Source: JBBDWZ01 sp050732575 (GTDB lineage Bacteria > Gemmatimonadota > Gemmatimonadetes > Longimicrobiales > RSA9). Taken from it: DNA of 14,590 bases. The stretch is from positions 1 to 14,590 of the forward strand of contig JBOHRF010000111.1 of the NCBI GenBank assembly GCA_050732575.1, read 5' to 3'. The position numbers and the translations under genes were made by a program. Under the pieces are notes generated by a model, which did not search any database, had not been told where the DNA came from, and saw only the letters and a list, made by a program, of their open reading frames with translations. Positions 6,492 to 14,447 of this stretch are shown in pieces; the stretch's first letter is position 1; each line of letters opens with the position of its first letter.

Positions 6492-7238
6492 TTATTTGCC
6501 TGTGAGCGCCTTGATCTCCTTGGGCAACTCGAAAGTTGTAGCGGGCACGGGCGCGAATTCGACCTTCGTGATGGTGACGATCTGTTCCACGCCCATGGCC
6601 CCCTGTTTCATCTTGGCGGGGACCATCAGTCCGCCAAATTTCTGATACTCGACGATGGTAGTGGTCGCTTCGATGGGGCCCATGGCCGATTCTATTTTGC
6701 GGATCGAGCCGATGTTCAGGTAGTTGCTGGCATCATAGAACTCGAAGTACTCCTCACCGTTGTGCAGCACCAGCTTGACCTTGAACGCTTCTTTGCCGTC
6801 AAAGGTCGTTTTCTCCACGGTCTCCAGCGTCTTGATGTATTTCTCGGGGGTGAGTAGCGCGGCGAGGTCGGCCTGTTGCTTGGTTTGGTCGAGCATTCTG
6901 CCACTCATCACAGTGGCGCCCGTGAGCGGGTGGATCTGCCAGGCGGTTGCGCCATCGTAACCCGTACGAATGCTGCCAATGCCTGGGATCTCCACCACAC
7001 TGAGCAGCTTGCCTTCAGCATTCCACGATTCCACCGAACCGGTCATGCCCTGCGCGGGCATCTCGAACTTGCCGAGCGTGTGGAACGAGCTGTTCTTGCG
7101 GATGGCGTCGGCGCCGCCGACTGCCTGGATGTAACGATCCACGATCTGCTTGGCTTCGGGCAGCTGCGCCGTTGCGGGCGCGGCCAGCAGCGTGCCGAGC
7201 AGGAGTACTCTTGTGCTTCTTGTCAGGGTCTGACTCAT
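6492..7238 (-). CDS. Exported LolA-like/outer-membrane lipoprotein-sorting-type protein
   Basis: A 248-residue periplasmic protein. Residues 1-25 are a signal peptide (LLLGTLLAAPATAQ). The mature part starts with a helix holding EAKQIVDRYIQAVGGADAIR, a phrase common in exported proteins of bacterial two-component and peptidase operons. It continues as long antiparallel strands (YDGATAWQIHP, FKVKLVLHNGEEYFEFYD, IVEYQKFGGLMVPAKM), the layout of LolA/LppX-like half-barrels that hold lipids or lipoproteins. No catalytic residues are evident. The ATG overlaps the S41 peptidase stop (ATGA) and has GGAG 8 nt upstream, so the two are co-translated. The fold call is inference from pattern. A lipid- or lipoprotein-binding role in the envelope would fit the neighbours. 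Confidence 0.65.
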   Translation of the reverse strand: MSQTLTRSTRVLLLGTLLAAPATAQLPEAKQIVDRYIQAVGGADAIRKNSSFHTLGKFEMPAQGMTGSVESWNAEGKLLSVVEIPGIGSIRTGYDGATAWQIHPLTGATVMSGRMLDQTKQQADLAALLTPEKYIKTLETVEKTTFDGKEAFKVKLVLHNGEEYFEFYDASNYLNIGSIRKIESAMGPIEATTTIVEYQKFGGLMVPAKMKQGAMGVEQIVTITKVEFAPVPATTFELPKEIKALTGK

Positions 7239-8539
7239 GACTTGATCTCCGTAGTGTTTGTGCGTCGTTGTGCAGCGATCCAGCGCAGGGCCGCTTCCAT
7301 GATCGGATCACGGCCGGCTAAAAGGTCCGCACGCTTCAGCTCGACGGGCTGGTCAGGAATCACGCCGCGGCCCTCGAGTACGGCCCCATCGGGCGTTACA
7401 AAGTCGGCAATGGCATGATAGAGTACATCGCCATTGGGTAGACGATCCAGGGCGGCGGGAAGTACCGCACCCATGGTGCGGGTGCCGAACACGCGAACCC
7501 GGCCAATGGATTGCATACCCCCGGCAAAAACTTCAGAAGTACTGCCGGACAGTTCATCGGTCAGGATGGCCACGGGTCCGCTGTAGGGTGTCACGCGTTG
7601 ACCCTGCGTATTCACGCGTCTCGGATTGATGTTGAATTGCAGCTGGCGCGCGGTTCGGCTGCTCATGGCGCCCAGCGTGCGGGTGGTATCCACGAAGTGA
7701 CCGGCCAGACCCATGGCCATTGCACCCGCGCCGCCCGGGTTACCCCGCAAATCGAGGATGATGCCGTGGGCAGTGCGTTGCCGATCGATGGCGGTGTCGA
7801 AGCGCGCCAGCATGGGTGTCATCCAAACGTTAAACGCTATGGCGCCAATCTGCGCGCCCTGGTGCGTGATTCGCCGGTCAGCAAAACGCGCGTAAAAGGT
7901 GGGCAGGTGGCCGAACTTGATGGGTAGTCCCGGATCCACGCGCCGTACGGCATTCACGACCACTGGTTGATTGCCTGCATTATGGAATTCCAGTTCGATC
8001 GTCGATTCAGGTGCACCGTTCAGCCGACTTTGAGCAATGCGCGGAACGATCGAGCCCAGGTTGCGTTGATTGGGATCGCGCCGGGCCCGAGCCACCATCG
8101 AGTCGGCTGGGTAGTCGCCCACGCGCCGCAAGATCCAACCGGGCTTGACGCCCGCACGCGCCGCCGGCCCTCCGGGTTCTACTTCCGTGACCACCAGCGC
8201 GTTTTCGACCCAGCGCACTTCCATGGCCAGATCGCCCGCGCCACCCGCATTCTCGGGCGACTCGGCCTGGTCCTGCGGAATGATCGCGAAATGGGATTGC
8301 TTCAGCCGGCCCAGCATATCCAGCAGGATGGGTCGCAGTTCTTCGTTGGTGCGCGCTGCGTCCGCTCTGGGCCGCAGCTCGTCACGCACGCGATTCCAGT
8401 CCAGGCCGTTGAACGTGGAATCGAAGTGCGTTCGTTGCACGATCTTCCATGCACTATCGAAGCTCGCCACTTGCGGCGCCTGCCCCGCTGCCGGAAGTGC
8501 AACCAACCATAACACGCCCGCCACTGTCAATTTCTTCAC
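7235..8539 (-). CDS. S41-family serine peptidase with PDZ domain, periplasmic
   Basis: A 434-residue exported peptidase of the C-terminal-processing/tricorn (S41) family. Residues 1-19 are a signal peptide. A helical N-terminal part ends in LGRLKQSHF (H83), a PDZ-like segment lies at about 100-195, and the catalytic core shows GIILDLRGNPGG (259-270) and ELSGSTSEVFAGGMQ (329-343) with likely nucleophile S333. Classical CtpA/Tsp enzymes have Lys and Gln in the following loop (FGKGSVQ-like); here it reads TMGAVLPA, with Ala at both positions. H83, S333 and E389 (LEGRGVIPD) instead fit the His-Ser-Glu arrangement of tricorn-type members. Translation starts at GTG 8539 with GGGGG upstream; the ATG near 8549 is out of frame. 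It lies 33 bp after the response regulator stop and probably shares its transcript. Confidence 0.85.
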   Translation of the reverse strand: MKKLTVAGVLWLVALPAAGQAPQVASFDSAWKIVQRTHFDSTFNGLDWNRVRDELRPRADAARTNEELRPILLDMLGRLKQSHFAIIPQDQAESPENAGGAGDLAMEVRWVENALVVTEVEPGGPAARAGVKPGWILRRVGDYPADSMVARARRDPNQRNLGSIVPRIAQSRLNGAPESTIELEFHNAGNQPVVVNAVRRVDPGLPIKFGHLPTFYARFADRRITHQGAQIGAIAFNVWMTPMLARFDTAIDRQRTAHGIILDLRGNPGGAGAMAMGLAGHFVDTTRTLGAMSSRTARQLQFNINPRRVNTQGQRVTPYSGPVAILTDELSGSTSEVFAGGMQSIGRVRVFGTRTMGAVLPAALDRLPNGDVLYHAIADFVTPDGAVLEGRGVIPDQPVELKRADLLAGRDPIMEAALRWIAAQRRTNTTEIKS

Positions 8540-8551
8540 GACATCGCCCCC

Positions 8552-8581
8552 GTTCTGTTCCCGATACGCCCGTCACGCCCC
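8552..8581. repeat. Two-unit copy of the CGCCCGT(C/A) repeat at the response-regulator stop
   Basis: The sequence CGATACGCCCGTCACGCCCC here contains two adjacent 9-mer units matching the array at 1-114. On the minus strand it reads GGGGCGTGA then CGGGCGTAT. As at the window's left end, the TGA inside the first unit is the gene's stop codon (8573-8575). The second unit falls in the 33-bp gap before the S41 gene. Confidence 0.7.
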
Positions 8582-9322
8582 TTCCAGAACCCGCCGTACG
8601 TCAGACACTCTGCGCCGACTGACCTGCACGCGGTTCCCGTCGGCGAGCGTGAGCATAGCCAGGCCATCGCCCGCGGACTCGATATGCTGGATGCGTTCCA
8701 CATTGATCAGCTCGGCCCGGCTTACGCGCACGAACGCGCCGCCTGTGCGCTGCTCCAGTTCGTTGAGCGTGTAGTCACAGCTGAAGCGCGCGCTTCCCGT
8801 GTGTGCGAAGACCCGCCCTTCGTCTGCACTGAATCGAATGATCTCGCGGAACGCGAGCAAACGATGGCCCGTTCCATCATTCACCAGGACGCGGGCCGTG
8901 CGTGCCGAATCACCAATGGCACTGGTCAGGCGCGCAATCAATTCCGCGGACCAGGGCGCGGGCCGATCGACTTCCAGTCTGCGTCGAGCGCGCTCCAGTG
9001 CCTGGCGCAGACGCTCGAGTGAGACGGGCTTGACTACATAGTCCAGTGCCTCGTGCTCGAACGCTTTCAGTGCATACTCGTGATACGCGGTCTGGAAGAT
9101 GACCAGCGGCCTCGGCACGGGCAGATGGCGCGCTACATCGAACCCATCCACTTCGGGCATGGCAATGTCGAGTAGCAGCACGTCAGGCGAGCGTTGGCGA
9201 ACCAGTTCCAGGGCTTCCACGCCATTGCCCGCTTCGCCCACGACTTCAATGTCCAGCTCCTCGAGCATGATGCCCAGACGCCGGCGCGCGTTTGGCTCAT
9301 CGTCCACGATCAGTACGCGCAT
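8573..9322 (-). CDS. LytTR-family two-component response regulator
   Basis: A 249-residue response regulator of the AlgR/LytR/AgrA type. Residues 1-115 are a receiver domain with the acidic pair VDDE (6-9), phosphoacceptor D52 in LLLDIAMPEVDG, a TA pair near 98-99 (FQTAYHEYAL) and K118 in YVVKPVSLERL. A linker of about 30 residues leads to a LytTR DNA-binding domain (about 144-247) with typical FVRVSRAELINVERI and LADGNRVQVSRRRV. LytTR domains bind direct-repeat promoter sites, often for cell-envelope or virulence genes. The ATG follows the kinase stop by one base (TGA-C-ATG) with GAGGA 5 nt upstream. The envelope genes directly downstream are obvious candidate targets, besides autoregulation. 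Confidence 0.93.
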   Translation of the reverse strand: MRVLIVDDEPNARRRLGIMLEELDIEVVGEAGNGVEALELVRQRSPDVLLLDIAMPEVDGFDVARHLPVPRPLVIFQTAYHEYALKAFEHEALDYVVKPVSLERLRQALERARRRLEVDRPAPWSAELIARLTSAIGDSARTARVLVNDGTGHRLLAFREIIRFSADEGRVFAHTGSARFSCDYTLNELEQRTGGAFVRVSRAELINVERIQHIESAGDGLAMLTLADGNRVQVSRRRVSDVRRVLEGA

Positions 9323-9323
9323 G

Positions 9324-10451
9324 TCATTCCTCGTGGGCTGGTACGACGATGGTAACGCGGCTGCCTGCGCTGCTGCTGTCTATGCGCAGCTCGCTCTGGT
9401 CACCGTACAACGTGGTCAGTCGCTGACGCAGATTGCCCAACCCAGTTCCCTCGCGATAACGCGGTGGGAAACCAATGCCGTCGTCACTGACGCTCAGCAC
9501 GACCTGCCCGTTGCGGCGAGAAACTTCTATGCCTACGGCACCACCCTCCAGCCGTCCGCCAATGCCGTGACGCAGCGCGTTCTCCACCAGCGGCTGCAGT
9601 GCAAGAGGCGGGAGAGGCTGCTTCAAGGTGTCCTCATCGAGCTGAAACTCGACGGCTCGCAAACGGCCGCCAAAACGCTCCTGCTCGATAGCCAGGTACG
9701 CGCGCAGATAGTCGATCTCCTCACCCACTGTGCCCGAGGTGGCACGGTTGCGGTCCAGCGTGTGGCGCAGCACCTCGGCCAGATGTTCAACGGTCGTCTC
9801 AGCCGCGCGACCATTCGTGCGCACCAGCGCGGCCACCGTGTTGAGCGCGTTGAACAGGAAGTGCGGATTCATTTGCGATTGCAGCGCGGCCAGTCGGGCT
9901 TCCGTAGCCTGGGCCTGCGCGCGTGCCGCGATTTCCGCCTGCTCGGCGGCGTGCTGGTTCAGGAACTTGGAAGTGAGATGTACGAAGCGCGCGGCAAACA
10001 CGAGGTACAGAAAAATCATCATGATGACAACGAGGACCCACGGACTGCGCCCTACCAGATTCAGCAAGATGCCGATGGACAGGGAAAACAGAATAGCGGC
10101 AATGACCGCCAGCAGCGGCACCGCAACCAAGGCCCGATGATACCTCTGCGAATCCAGGCGCGGCATGGCGAACGTATGGCATTCGCGACCCTGGCTGACC
10201 TGGTGGAGAACCTGCGCAATGACCAGAAAGGCCGCCCCGAAAATCGCGAAGAAGACCGACAGGAGGCGATGCATCTCATCAACGGAACCGCCACTCACCA
10301 GATCGTAGACGGCTACCGCCAGCCCGAAATCCAGACCCAGGAATGAGACGAGCAGTGCGCGCCTGGCCTGGCGAGGGGCATGCCTCAACTCGCGGCTGAT
10401 CACGCGCCAACTGGTCTCGGACGCCGACTTGGGTGGAGCCTGGATGGTCAT
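9324..10451 (-). CDS. LytS/YehU-type sensor histidine kinase
   Basis: A 375-residue sensor kinase. Four hydrophobic segments (about 33-53, 61-85, 106-132, 137-159) form the membrane sensor without a large periplasmic domain. A short coiled coil rich in Ala/Gln/Glu (about 165-190) leads to the His_kinase domain, with phosphoacceptor H197 in LQSQMNPHFLFNALN. The HATPase domain shows the N box (QPLVENALRHG, 286-296) and two glycine boxes (SDDGIGF, 322-328; GTGLGNLRQRL, 335-345). This domain order defines the LytS/YehU class that pairs with LytTR regulators, as the next gene confirms. The frame is open to a GTG at 10472, but the ATG at 10451 is the more usual start. Neither has a strong ribosome site. 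The signal sensed is unknown. Confidence 0.92.
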   Translation of the reverse strand: MTIQAPPKSASETSWRVISRELRHAPRQARRALLVSFLGLDFGLAVAVYDLVSGGSVDEMHRLLSVFFAIFGAAFLVIAQVLHQVSQGRECHTFAMPRLDSQRYHRALVAVPLLAVIAAILFSLSIGILLNLVGRSPWVLVVIMMIFLYLVFAARFVHLTSKFLNQHAAEQAEIAARAQAQATEARLAALQSQMNPHFLFNALNTVAALVRTNGRAAETTVEHLAEVLRHTLDRNRATSGTVGEEIDYLRAYLAIEQERFGGRLRAVEFQLDEDTLKQPLPPLALQPLVENALRHGIGGRLEGGAVGIEVSRRNGQVVLSVSDDGIGFPPRYREGTGLGNLRQRLTTLYGDQSELRIDSSSAGSRVTIVVPAHEE

Positions 10452-10651
10452 GGCTCTAAATCTCACGCCCACTGGCTCGAACTCAAAGGAGGTCCTCTGA
10501 ATGGTCTCCGGCGTGCACCGGGTGGCGTTCCCCTGCTGCGAGCGGCGCCTTGCGCCCAGGCCTGGGCACTCCCACCAGGTGATCGGCTAAGCGGCAAGGC
10601 CGGGCAGCGCACCAGCGCAGACTCCGTTACGCGTCCCGCGTCCCGCGTCGT
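10452..10651. other. Upstream region of the kinase operon with palindromes and a small plus-strand ORF
   Basis: This 200-bp gap should hold the promoter of the kinase-led operon, but I see no convincing -35/-10 pair. It contains a perfect 14-bp palindrome, GCCCAGGCCTGGGC (10554-10567). A wider 7-bp inverted pair, GCCTTGC (10547-10553) and GCAAGGC (10594-10600), flanks it. At the right end is a 7-bp tandem repeat touching the neighbouring stop codon. These could be an operator, or a terminator for the upstream lipoprotein gene. Confidence 0.5.
10501..10590 (+). CDS. Possible 29-codon ORF with a perfect Shine-Dalgarno, doubtful
   Basis: AAAGGAGGT (10485-10493) ends 7 nt before an ATG at 10501. 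The following frame runs 29 codons (MVSGVHRVAFPCCERRLAPR and so on) to TAA. The ribosome site is the strongest in the window and is on the strand opposite to both neighbours. The peptide is Arg/His/Cys/Pro-rich with no recognisable domain or signal. It may be a small gene, a leader, or chance, since AGGAGGTCCTCT is also half of an imperfect palindrome. Confidence 0.2.
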   Translation: MVSGVHRVAFPCCERRLAPRPGHSHQVIG

Positions 10652-10654
10652 TTA
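10625..10654. repeat. 7-bp GCGTCCC tandem repeat abutting a stop codon
   Basis: GCGTCCC occurs at 10631-10637 and 10638-10644, followed by GCGTCG and preceded by CCGTTAC. On the minus strand it begins right after the TAA stop (10654-10652) of the lipoprotein gene and ends in CGTAACGG, the core of the 9-mer array at the window's left end. Confidence 0.6.
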
Positions 10655-11677
10655 GTTCGATGCCACCAGCGCTTCGATGGCGGCTGACAACGTGACACGT
10701 CCACGCAGGTAGGGTTGCCAGTGCCGATCGAGTCGCCGGCGCATCTCACGCAAGTTTTCGTTGCGCGTCCAGATGCCGAAACGCGTGGCGTACGGCACGT
10801 AGTGAGCACGGCGCATTCTGACCAGCTCACCCGCAGTATAGAACAGGATGCTGTGCGCGAGTTGCCCGGGCACCGGCTCGAGGCGGCGCTTCTGCGCGTA
10901 CGCAGTCGCGATCCTGCGCTCGATCGGCGCGAGCAATGAGTGCCCTGCCTCGTGCAGCAGACTCTCCAGCGCATGGCCCGACTGATTACCGATCGCCGAG
11001 GTGGAGAGCGTGATGTGGGGCGGGTCTAACGTGGTGTAAGCGCCAAACCAGTTGGCGGCAACCGTCGCATCCACTTGCATCGGCGCCGCCGGCCACTCGG
11101 CCGCGAACACAGTAGCCAACTCGCGGCTCAAACAGTTGCCTTCGCGCCTGACCGACTCGGCCACAACTTCGATCCACTCGCGATTCCAACGATCGTGTTG
11201 CGGCCACCAAACAGAACGATACGTGGCAGCCACTCCCTGTAACACTGCGGAGAATTCAGGCGAGCCGTAGCGCGGATCACTGTCTGGCAAGTCGCCGCTG
11301 GACGCCAGTCGGTTATTCACCCCGATCACCACGCTATCCGGCTTGGGGCGCCCCAACACGGCACGCAAGTAGTAGTCGACCGCGTTATCCCAGGTCACAC
11401 TATCCGCCATGGAAAGCGTGCGCTCGCGAAGCGTGTCCAGCCCAATTACATCCTGCGAGCCGGGTGCGTTGCGCAGGGCTCGCCGGTTGCGTGCTTCCCA
11501 AACCAGGAAATTGTGCAGATTGAGCCAGAAGCTGCTGCGGAAGGAAAACAGCGCCACGTCCAGCGCATCATGACAGGGTGGACGAACGGCATAGCCGACC
11601 AGTGCAGATTGCTTGACGCAACCGGCTGCGATCCCGAGCAAACCCGCCAGACATGAGAGCCGGGCCACGATGGGCAT
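10652..11677 (-). CDS. Lipoprotein with HEAGH zinc-metalloprotease-like motif
   Basis: A 341-residue predicted lipoprotein of unknown function. From the ATG at 11677, with GGAG 9 nt upstream, the protein has a short signal and a lipobox ending IAAGC (C20). The in-frame ATG at 11710 would add 11 residues and has a badly spaced ribosome site. Visible motifs are a FWLNLHNFLVWEAR segment (50-63), HEAGH (242-246) matching the HExxH zinc site, and AGELVRMRR (282-290), where E284 could be the third zinc ligand as in gluzincins. This is followed by VPYATRFG and RHWQPYL near the C-terminus. It is probably a membrane-anchored metallopeptidase, but activity is inference. It lies 88 bp downstream of the ADOP gene, so it may be co-transcribed or independent. 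Confidence 0.7.
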   Translation of the reverse strand: MPIVARLSCLAGLLGIAAGCVKQSALVGYAVRPPCHDALDVALFSFRSSFWLNLHNFLVWEARNRRALRNAPGSQDVIGLDTLRERTLSMADSVTWDNAVDYYLRAVLGRPKPDSVVIGVNNRLASSGDLPDSDPRYGSPEFSAVLQGVAATYRSVWWPQHDRWNREWIEVVAESVRREGNCLSRELATVFAAEWPAAPMQVDATVAANWFGAYTTLDPPHITLSTSAIGNQSGHALESLLHEAGHSLLAPIERRIATAYAQKRRLEPVPGQLAHSILFYTAGELVRMRRAHYVPYATRFGIWTRNENLREMRRRLDRHWQPYLRGRVTLSAAIEALVASN

Positions 11678-11755
11678 GATCGACCACTCCGGAATAGGAC
11701 GAACCACCATATCCTGTCGATGCCGGAAAGACGGCTCGGGTTCGATCCGCGTCCA

Positions 11756-11765
11756 TTCACGTGAA
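11756..11765. repeat. Palindrome TTCACGTGAA directly after the ADOP stop codon
   Basis: A perfect 10-bp palindrome abuts the TAG stop (11768-11766). On the minus strand the junction reads TAGTTCACG, identical to the junction at the end of the PadR-type gene (14544-14536), where a long repeat block starts. It is too short for a strong terminator. Confidence 0.5.
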
Positions 11766-14429
11766 CTACTCAGAGAGAATGTTGCGAATAGGACTGCCGC
11801 GCACGGCCCGCAAGGCCGGCAGGTAAGCGGCCACGCTCGCCACCACCAGCATCAACACCGCGATCTGTACGAAGGTCAGGGGATCCGTGGGCGTAACGCC
11901 GTACAGCATGCCCTGCAAGAAGCGGGTGAGCAAAAGCGCGCCGATCACGCCGAGCAACACGCCCGGTGCGGCCAGACGCAATCCCTGCCGCACGATCATG
12001 CCCACGATCTGGTGCCGCTCGGCGCCCAACGCCATGCGCACACCGATTTCGTTCGTGCGCTGCTGCGTGCTGAAACTGATCAGGCCGTACACACCAATCG
12101 TGGCCAGGATGAGGGCAATGGCCGAAAAGGCGGCCAGCAAGACCAGATGGAATCGCCGTTCCACCAGTGTCGTGCCGACCAGATCATCGAGCGTAGCTGC
12201 CCAATAGATCGATTGGCGCGGGTCCACTTGCCAGAGCCGGTCACGTAGGGTGGGCAGCATATCGGATCCGGATCGTGATGTATGGACCACGAAGGTCATG
12301 CTGCCACTCACGTTCTGCGCGAAAGGCACGAAGATCTCCGGCCGCGTATCGCTATCAAATGCTCGCGGTCGCACCGCACCCACTACACCCACGATCTCAC
12401 GCGACAGCGGCCGCGACATAGCGCCGACGGTGATGAATTTGCCAATCGGGTTCTGACCGGGGAAGTAGCGGCGGGCCAGGGCATCATTGATGATCACTAC
12501 GCGCGCCGCATCGGCGCGATCGCGCTCGTTGAACGTACGACCGGCCTGAAGCGGGATTCCGAGCGCCGCAAAGTACGTCGGTGTCGCGATGGTCGTGTGC
12601 ACCTGGGGCTGCTCCAGCGGCGGCAGCGGCCGATCGTCGATGTTCAATTTGGTCTGTGCATCAATGGCGTGCGGATGGAACGGCAGCGACGACACTGTAC
12701 CCACCTCGAGCACACCAGGCGTCGCGCGGAATGCCTGTTCCAGGGCGGCCACTTTCTGGGTCAGTTGCTCGGGCGTGCGATTCAAGTCCCAGAGAAAGGT
12801 CTGCAACGAAACGCGATCTTTGGTGGCAAAACCGAGATCGTTGCTCAGCAACGTAACAAAGCTGCGCATGAGCAGGCCGGCGCCAATCAATAACACCAGG
12901 GCCAGGGCTACCTCGCTCACTACCAGCACGCCGCGCAAACGGTTTCGCTCGCGACCGCTGGTCAGCGAGCGTCCGCTAGCCCGCAGCGTGGTCAGCAAGT
13001 CAGGCCGAGAGAAGCGCAGTGCCGGGGCCAGGCCGAATAGCAGCGCCGTGAGCAGCGTGACGGCCAGCGAGAAGCCCAACACGCGACCGTCCAGAGACAT
13101 CGTCTCGACGCGCGGCAAATCGGGCGGGCTCAGCATGATGAGCGCACTGATGCCGAGGCGCGCAACCAGCAGCCCGACCGCGCCACCCACTAGCGCGAGC
13201 AATACGCTCTCCATGCCCATCTGATGCAACAGCCGACGACGACTCGCGCCCAGCGATGCGCGCACGGCCAGCTCACGGCCACGCTCCGCGCCCGCCGCCA
13301 ACAACAGGCTGGCCACATTGGCGCAGGCAATCAGCAGGACAAAGCCGACCGCGCCCAGCAGGATCACCAGGCCCGCGCGTACGGGCCCAAACAGCTGCTG
13401 CTCGAGGGGTACGGCATTGATGCCAGCCTGTCGATTGGTGTTGGGATGCTCGGCCGCCAGCTCGCGCGCAACCCGGTTCAGATCTTCCTGCGCGCGCGCC
13501 ATCGTGACGCCCGGCTTCAAACGCGCAACTGCGCGCATGTACTGCGATACCCGATCGTTCATCAACTCGTCTGGACGAAAAACTTTGGGCCCCCACAAGT
13601 CCGTGGCCTCTGGATACTTCACGTCACTCGGTAGCACACCCACGATGGTGGCGACACTGCGATCCAGCCGCAGCGTCTTGCCCACTACCTGCGGATCACC
13701 ACCCATGCGCCGCCGCCAGAACCCTTCCGAAATCAGCACGGGCGGCGTGGCACTACGTACGTACTCCTCCGACCGGAACAGCCGGCCCATGATGGGCTGC
13801 ACACCCAACGCCTCGAAATAACCATGCGTGATGTTCCACGACCGTACCGCCTGCGGCCGGCCATCCAATTCGATATCGAAACTGTACGGCTCCGCCAAAC
13901 CCATCACCTGGAACGCGGTGCTGCGCCGTTGCCAATCCAGGAAATTCGTGGGCGAAACTTCGATCTTGCGCGCACCCTCACGCTCGTCCGTCTCCCACAA
14001 CGTCATGACCCGATCCGCGTCCGCATACGGCAACGGTCGCAATAACACGTGATCCGTGGCGCTGAAAATCGCGGTCGCCGCGCCCACACCCACGCCCAGT
14101 GTGACCGCACCCAGCGCCGTGACCGCCCAGCGCCGCCGCATCTGCCGCAACCCGTGCCGCACATCCTGGGAAAACTCATCCAGGTAGCGGCGCCGCTCCG
14201 CACTCAGCTCCCTGCGCTCATCGCTATGCACACATACCTCCCGGGTTAGTCTCACATCGCCGAATTGACGCAGTGCTTCCTCACGCGCTGACGCTGCACT
14301 CATGCCCGCCGCTCGTAGCTCCGCAATCCGCTCTTCCAGATGGAACTGCAGCTCTTCCTCGACCTCGGAAAGAATCTGCGAATGTTTTCGCCGGATATGT
14401 CGCAACGGACGCTTGAAATCTGCACTCAT
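11766..14429 (-). CDS. ADOP-type FtsX/MacB-like permease (duplicated, no ATPase)
   Basis: An 887-residue membrane protein of the ADOP type (Acidobacterial duplicated orphan permease). Residues 1-95 are the soluble permease-prefix helix region (EVEEELQFHLEERIAELRAAGM). Then come a first TM (about 100-123) and two copies of the MacB periplasmic-core plus FtsX module. FtsX unit one runs at about 373-490 (LLIACANVASLLLAAGAERG, then ELAVRASLGASRRRLL). FtsX unit two occupies about the last 120 residues (ATIGVYGLISFSTQQRTNEIG, VRMALGAERHQIV). No Walker motif is present, so any ATPase must come from elsewhere. The two modules are fused in one chain, as usual for this class. The ATG has only a weak GGGG upstream. 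The gene lies downstream of a probable PadR regulator, the standard partner. The substrate is unknown. Confidence 0.92.
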   Translation of the reverse strand: MSADFKRPLRHIRRKHSQILSEVEEELQFHLEERIAELRAAGMSAASAREEALRQFGDVRLTREVCVHSDERRELSAERRRYLDEFSQDVRHGLRQMRRRWAVTALGAVTLGVGVGAATAIFSATDHVLLRPLPYADADRVMTLWETDEREGARKIEVSPTNFLDWQRRSTAFQVMGLAEPYSFDIELDGRPQAVRSWNITHGYFEALGVQPIMGRLFRSEEYVRSATPPVLISEGFWRRRMGGDPQVVGKTLRLDRSVATIVGVLPSDVKYPEATDLWGPKVFRPDELMNDRVSQYMRAVARLKPGVTMARAQEDLNRVARELAAEHPNTNRQAGINAVPLEQQLFGPVRAGLVILLGAVGFVLLIACANVASLLLAAGAERGRELAVRASLGASRRRLLHQMGMESVLLALVGGAVGLLVARLGISALIMLSPPDLPRVETMSLDGRVLGFSLAVTLLTALLFGLAPALRFSRPDLLTTLRASGRSLTSGRERNRLRGVLVVSEVALALVLLIGAGLLMRSFVTLLSNDLGFATKDRVSLQTFLWDLNRTPEQLTQKVAALEQAFRATPGVLEVGTVSSLPFHPHAIDAQTKLNIDDRPLPPLEQPQVHTTIATPTYFAALGIPLQAGRTFNERDRADAARVVIINDALARRYFPGQNPIGKFITVGAMSRPLSREIVGVVGAVRPRAFDSDTRPEIFVPFAQNVSGSMTFVVHTSRSGSDMLPTLRDRLWQVDPRQSIYWAATLDDLVGTTLVERRFHLVLLAAFSAIALILATIGVYGLISFSTQQRTNEIGVRMALGAERHQIVGMIVRQGLRLAAPGVLLGVIGALLLTRFLQGMLYGVTPTDPLTFVQIAVLMLVVASVAAYLPALRAVRGSPIRNILSE

Positions 14430-14447
14430 GTATGCAACCCCAAATCC

